A stretch of DNA of 64,000 nt from Glandiceps talaboti (lineage: Eukaryota > Hemichordata > Enteropneusta > Spengelidae): assembly GCF_964340395.1 (NCBI RefSeq), contig NC_135549.1, positions 6,392,501 through 6,456,500 on the forward strand. Reading direction: 5' to 3'. Shown here one piece after another: positions 60,082-64,000 of this stretch; the stretch's first letter is position 1; each line of letters opens with the position of its first letter. The notes beneath the pieces were generated by a model. That model worked only from the letters and a program-made list of their open reading frames with translations. It had not been told where the DNA came from and ran no database searches. The position numbers and the translations under genes were made by a program.

Positions 60082-62520
60082 TTAAGCAGCACCACGAACA
60101 ACTATCACAACTAAATGGTCTTCCTTGGATGGTTCTTGACCAAGTTTTGGAGCAACACCCAACAAATACTTGTGTGAGAAATCACAAGGTGGAAATGCAT
60201 GCAGGACACCAACTTCACGGTCTTTCACTTTGCTTGATCCTCCAACTGGCAGGCTTATTACTCCAGCAGCTTGTTTTTGTTGAAGATACGAAACAAGGTT
60301 CCGTAATGGTCGCATTTGTGTTTGATTTGGTTCTTCCACATTCTGCTGTGATTCAGGAAGTGCAAGAAGAAGACAATATCCAGTACTCCCAGCAGCTGAA
60401 ATACGACGAGTCACTTCATCCAATTTTGGCTGATCCAATCGCAAACGTTGTGTAATGCGCAATACTTGAGAATCATTAGCTGACTCGCTCAACAAAGTAT
60501 CAACAACAGTAGGATCACCACCAATCAAATGCATCCTTGTTGCAAATGCACTATTTTTCAAAACAACAGATCCATGCCAAGCAACAGGAAAACATTCTCC
60601 CAGATCATTCAAGTTGTCCACATCTTCCACTTTGTCTCTCTCTCTACCCTTTTTGTCTTGTTTGCTCCTATGCTTGTTTTTGTCAGAATTTTTAAGCTCA
60701 TCTTCATATCTGTCAGGTCTTTCCTTATCATATTTCATATATGGATCACTGCTGTTTGAACGGCAACGTTTTGTCCTAGGTTCTTTCGGTGACAAGTCAT
60801 GTTTACCCGGTGGAGTTCTCGGTGGTGATGCATGAAGCGATTCTGAGCGGTACTTATCAAGAGCTGGTGAATAATCACGTTCATGGAGTGGTTCAACAGA
60901 ACGACGTTTTCGCGTGTCTCTATTCCTGGCTGGTGATAAACTTCTGTCTCTGGGTGAAATACCTCGTTTACGCCTGTCATTTCCTGGACCCATATCACGA
61001 GTTCTATTGAGTGGTATATCATTTATGCGACGTCTATCCCAATCAGGTTCATTATGGCGACCCATTCCACCATGGTTACGTTCAATTGGCCATTCATCCC
61101 TACGTGGAGGCAGAGGCAATGAATAGGCAGGTGGATTTGCTCCACCCCAGTGATCCAATTCTCCATCTCTGTAGTGTGGCGGTGGGGTCATTCCTCGGTC
61201 AGTATTACGTCGATAATGGTCACTCAACATAGGATCATGATGTTGTCTATGTGGTGAATATGAAGGTATTGGATATGCTTTGACAGTTGATTCAGGGTCA
61301 GCAAAATCAACACGAAGACGGCGGTCAGCTCCTCCTAAAGGAAATCCTCTCATTTGTGAGCAGGCAGCTTGTGCTGCATCAAGGGAATCATACAAAACAT
61401 AAGCATGATTATCACCTTTGATGTAATCTATTTTTCGAATGGCTCCAAAACGATCAAATTCGCGTTCAAGAACAGCAAGTGAGGTCCATGGGCCTAGACC
61501 TCCAACCCATAAACGAGTAGTAGGAACAGGTTTTCCATAGCCAACTTTACAAATATTCCTGCCAATATATTGCCCAGACATAGCAACTTTAGCTTTGTGA
61601 GCCATATCTAAATTCATAAACTTCACAAATGCATAAGCATTACCCTGGTCTCGCATAGGACGTTTCACATCAACATCTTCAACAATACCAAAGCGATCAA
61701 AAACTCGACGCAAGTCAGATTCAGATATATTGGCTTCAAGGTTTCCAACAAACAGTGTGCGTGTAGCTCTTTGGTCATCTTCTGGCAGCATGTGTTGTTC
61801 ACGAGGAGTGTAATAATCATTTGTATTTGTATTGCCATAAGACTGGCGCCTGTTATCATATGCATTATAATTTCGCTCTCGAGGTGCTGCTATCTCACGG
61901 CTTAAACTTGTATGTCTGACTGCAGCCCCCCTCCTTGATTGTGTATTTTCTGGACTTAAACTCCTTTGTTTCATTCGACTATGATCTTGTGGTAAGTAAA
62001 CAGGCAATATATCCACCGTACGATCAAACAACACAAGTCTCCCTGTTTTTGCTCGCCTTGCTTCGCGTGCATCATCAGTTAACCTAAAATTCACATAAGC
62101 CACCCTCTCATCCCCCGCAGTGTAAGTCAAACGCACATTTACATCTCCAAATTTCTTGAACTCGTGATAAAGGGCATCTTTGATTGCCATGTCTGATACA
62201 TGCGAACTAAAATTCGAAACTTTCAGGGTTCGATATTCCTGTTTTGTTTGAACACGTTCCTGATAACCACCATCACGATCACGATCAAATCCGTCCCTGT
62301 CGTTTCGAAATCTCGTGTCACGTTTGTCCCTCTTTTCCAGTTTTCCATGGCTAGTACGACTGACTTTACCCCTACCTTCACGCCTATCACGATCACTTTC
62401 TGGACTGATGCGATCTCTTGAAGTCCTTTCGTGCATGTCTGACGTTCCTTTAGATCTCTTTGGTTTTGAATGTGAGTTTCTGTCTTGCTGACGTTTCATG
62501 TTTTGGCAGTATCTCTGCAA
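60082..62520 (-). CDS. RBM15: RBM15/RBM15B (Spenito) RNA-binding protein, intronless ORF
   Basis: RBM15 is a nuclear RNA-binding adaptor of the spen family. It recruits the METTL3-WTAP m6A methyltransferase complex to target RNAs and acts in X-linked silencing, splicing and Notch-linked repression in animals studied. The 812-residue frame has an Arg/Asp/Lys-rich N-terminus. RRM1 covers about residues 95-178 (YRTLKVSNFSS), RRM2 about 254-330 (RTLFVGNLEANISESDLRR) and RRM3 about 335-408 (TRLWVGGLGPW, then RGFPLGGADRRLRVDFAD). A long RS/RD-rich linker precedes the SPOC domain at about 640-809 (AWHGSVVLKNSAF, ITQRLRLDQPKLDEVTRRI, RPLRNLVSYLQQKQAAGVI, GVLHAFPPCDFS). Length is close to human RBM15B and shorter than RBM15. 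It ends VVIVVRGAA, shorter than the human C-terminus. Met-1 and Met-9 are both possible starts; the latter gives MKRQQDRN. Confidence 0.95.
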   Translation of the reverse strand: MQRYCQNMKRQQDRNSHSKPKRSKGTSDMHERTSRDRISPESDRDRREGRGKVSRTSHGKLEKRDKRDTRFRNDRDGFDRDRDGGYQERVQTKQEYRTLKVSNFSSHVSDMAIKDALYHEFKKFGDVNVRLTYTAGDERVAYVNFRLTDDAREARRAKTGRLVLFDRTVDILPVYLPQDHSRMKQRSLSPENTQSRRGAAVRHTSLSREIAAPRERNYNAYDNRRQSYGNTNTNDYYTPREQHMLPEDDQRATRTLFVGNLEANISESDLRRVFDRFGIVEDVDVKRPMRDQGNAYAFVKFMNLDMAHKAKVAMSGQYIGRNICKVGYGKPVPTTRLWVGGLGPWTSLAVLEREFDRFGAIRKIDYIKGDNHAYVLYDSLDAAQAACSQMRGFPLGGADRRLRVDFADPESTVKAYPIPSYSPHRQHHDPMLSDHYRRNTDRGMTPPPHYRDGELDHWGGANPPAYSLPLPPRRDEWPIERNHGGMGRHNEPDWDRRRINDIPLNRTRDMGPGNDRRKRGISPRDRSLSPARNRDTRKRRSVEPLHERDYSPALDKYRSESLHASPPRTPPGKHDLSPKEPRTKRCRSNSSDPYMKYDKERPDRYEDELKNSDKNKHRSKQDKKGRERDKVEDVDNLNDLGECFPVAWHGSVVLKNSAFATRMHLIGGDPTVVDTLLSESANDSQVLRITQRLRLDQPKLDEVTRRISAAGSTGYCLLLALPESQQNVEEPNQTQMRPLRNLVSYLQQKQAAGVISLPVGGSSKVKDREVGVLHAFPPCDFSHKYLLGVAPKLGQEPSKEDHLVVIVVRGAA

Positions 62521-62564
62521 TTTTTCGTCGAAAAATCAACTCCGGCCACATTTAAACAACAACA

Positions 62565-62576
62565 GCCGCCATTTTG
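62565..62576 (-). promoter_or_regulatory. YY1-type core promoter motif with short upstream ORF, RBM15
   Basis: On the - strand, CCAAAATGGCGGCTG lies about 45-55 bp before the RBM15 start. AANATGGCGGC is the known YY1 site found near the start of transcription or translation of many animal housekeeping genes. The ATG inside it opens a frame of six codons (MAAVVV) ending at TAA before the main start, so it would be an upstream ORF if transcription begins upstream of it. The surrounding DNA (about 62100-62640) has more CpG than the rest of the window. Confidence 0.6.
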
Positions 62577-64000
62577 GATATGACCCTGTAACGGAAGCTT
62601 CCACGAGATTGATTACTACGCATCAAAGCCATGTTTTACACACCTGACAATTTGGGGATATTTTCTCACAAAATTTAATAGTATTATATATATGTTTTAT
62701 TTTAGATATAAATTCTTATATTTCGGTCACTTTGGTCATCGATTGATGAGGGAATAGTTCTTTACGCGGATTAACATAAGGTTAGACATACAGTAACAGG
62801 ACAGTTTCATTTGCTGGTGACGTCTGGGGGTAATTAGCATTTGTGGCATTTGTCTGTGGTCGGTCGTTGGCGCTCTTTTCGACCCCAGCATTGAGAGTTT
62901 TCATTCGTTGGAACCCTGAATTGGTATAACAATGACTGGATTGAGGTGTAGATCGCGTAGCAAGTGGGGTCCATGTTGGTTTGGCAGTGATTATACTAGT
63001 ATTACTTATCTGTGGTAAAAACAAACAACTAAAAGCAGTCAACAGAAACACGTATTACAGTCATGTAAATCATGTAGGCCGTGCCTGGGAACACATTTGT
63101 AGTTGTACAAATCTGAAAATCAAAATCAATATAGTTTTCCACGATGTGGTCCCCAACAAAGAAAATATCTTGAACGAAACGAAGTGTTACAGGCAGGAAA
63201 AACGATAGCATCACTAGAAGTGTGGAGGTTTTTACAGCTGTAACAAAAAGACTAGTCTGTTATCTCAAGTGTGAAATTTGGTGGAAATATTTTTGCATGT
63301 AGGTTTAGGGATGTGTCGATGAAAATCTATATTTTTTTCATGACATCGTAATCACCTTAGCGATATGCAAATTAAGCCAAAATGTGTATTTTCTTCAAAT
63401 GCCAGTATTGCATATTGTTTGCAAATATATAATTTTACAAACAAAATAATTTGGAATTCAAGCGAATAGGTCTAAAGGTTCAATTATTGTATGCGAATAT
63501 GCCCAGCAACAAGACCAAGCCCATAGCAACAACCAAATGATGGTGTATAAACGTATGGCAAAGATAAGAACAGGGACTAGGGATGGGTAGGTATGTGAGG
63601 GAAACATGCATAAAGTTATTATGAGCTTAGCAACAAGACCACACTCATAGTAACAGCCAGGTGATGATGTATATTGCTAATAACATTGATGGTTAGGCTT
63701 GGTGGATAAACATTCAAATAGTAAATGCAATATGCCTAGCAACAAGACTACGCCCATGGCAGCATCCAAATTATAGTGTATACATATGGCAAAGATAATG
63801 ACAGGGATGAACAGTGATATGGATAAACATCCAAATGAATGCATATGTTCATAGCATCAAGATCATGCAAAAATTAACACACAGTATAGTTACCCCGATA
63901 AGACCCCCCCCCCCCCATAGCAACAGTGAAATTGTGGTGTATATTGCATTATCCCTTCGGTAACAACAGGGGTCGATGGATCGACTCATGGATAAACATT
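62577..64000. other. 5' flank of RBM15 and repeat-bearing intergenic DNA
   Basis: The first few hundred bases should hold the RBM15 promoter. A - strand frame of 89 codons (62782-63051) has no family features. From about 63485 to the end there is an interspersed repeat made of units of about 115-120 bp (see separate entry) and a run of 13 C at 63904-63916. Confidence 0.45.
63485..64000. repeat. Interspersed repeat, opposite orientation to 53290-54180
   Basis: Four units of about 115-120 bp contain cagcaacaagaccaagccca or gcctagcaacaagactacgc, the inverted form of the words at 53290-53600. The repeat continues past the window end. Confidence 0.6.

Noticed and set aside
59979-60455. 158-codon + strand frame
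   Set aside because: It is antisense to the SPOC-domain end of RBM15 and has no features of its own.
62782-63051. 89-codon - strand frame upstream of RBM15
   Set aside because: No family features and no linked exons; it may be promoter or 5' UTR sequence.

Overview
This is animal (bilaterian) nuclear DNA. Genes are split by many GT-AG introns, base composition is AT-rich, and there are abundant microsatellites, minisatellites, miniature inverted-repeat elements (MITEs) and tRNA-derived repeats. The DOCK and RBM15 proteins are very close to their vertebrate counterparts, yet the DOCK gene looks like a single ancestor of DOCK3 and DOCK4. An invertebrate, perhaps a marine deuterostome or lophotrochozoan, fits best. 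I cannot name the species.

Layout. (1) Positions 4832-41286, + strand: nearly all of a DOCK-B family gene (DOCK3/DOCK4 type Rac guanine-nucleotide exchange factor). I could place 44 constitutive coding exons. They join in one unbroken frame of 5630 nt, about 1875 residues, running from the middle of the SH3 domain to the stop codon. The first about 45 residues and the promoter lie upstream, either unrecognised in 1-4831 or outside the window. Two further phase-compatible optional exons (11565-11750 and 17955-17981) have no counterpart that I know of in vertebrate DOCK3/4. A 3' UTR runs to poly(A) signals near 42441-42455. (2) Positions 44329-46069, - strand: a three-exon gene model that I do not recognise. 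It predicts a small protein with a possible signal peptide, a Gly/Ala/Thr/Ser-rich middle and a six-cysteine C-terminus. This is the best candidate for something undescribed. (3) Positions 47866-54180: repeat territory, including a 26-bp satellite, a MITE, and two abutting minisatellites (31-bp and about 41-bp units) covering about 3.2 kb, followed by an interspersed repeat. (4) Positions 54250-60081: no gene recognised. (5) Positions 60082-62520, - strand: an uninterrupted reading frame for RBM15 (Spenito), with three RRMs and a SPOC domain, and a YY1-type core promoter motif just upstream.

The two known genes do not form a pathway with each other. DOCK-B proteins act with ELMO to load GTP on Rac at the membrane. 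RBM15 is a nuclear adaptor that directs the m6A RNA methyltransferase complex. The introns of the DOCK gene hold most of the unusual structure: two optional exons, two local duplications of exon ends including splice donors, a 1.4-kb terminal-inverted-repeat transposon, several MITEs and fold-backs, and a hammerhead-like inverted repeat.
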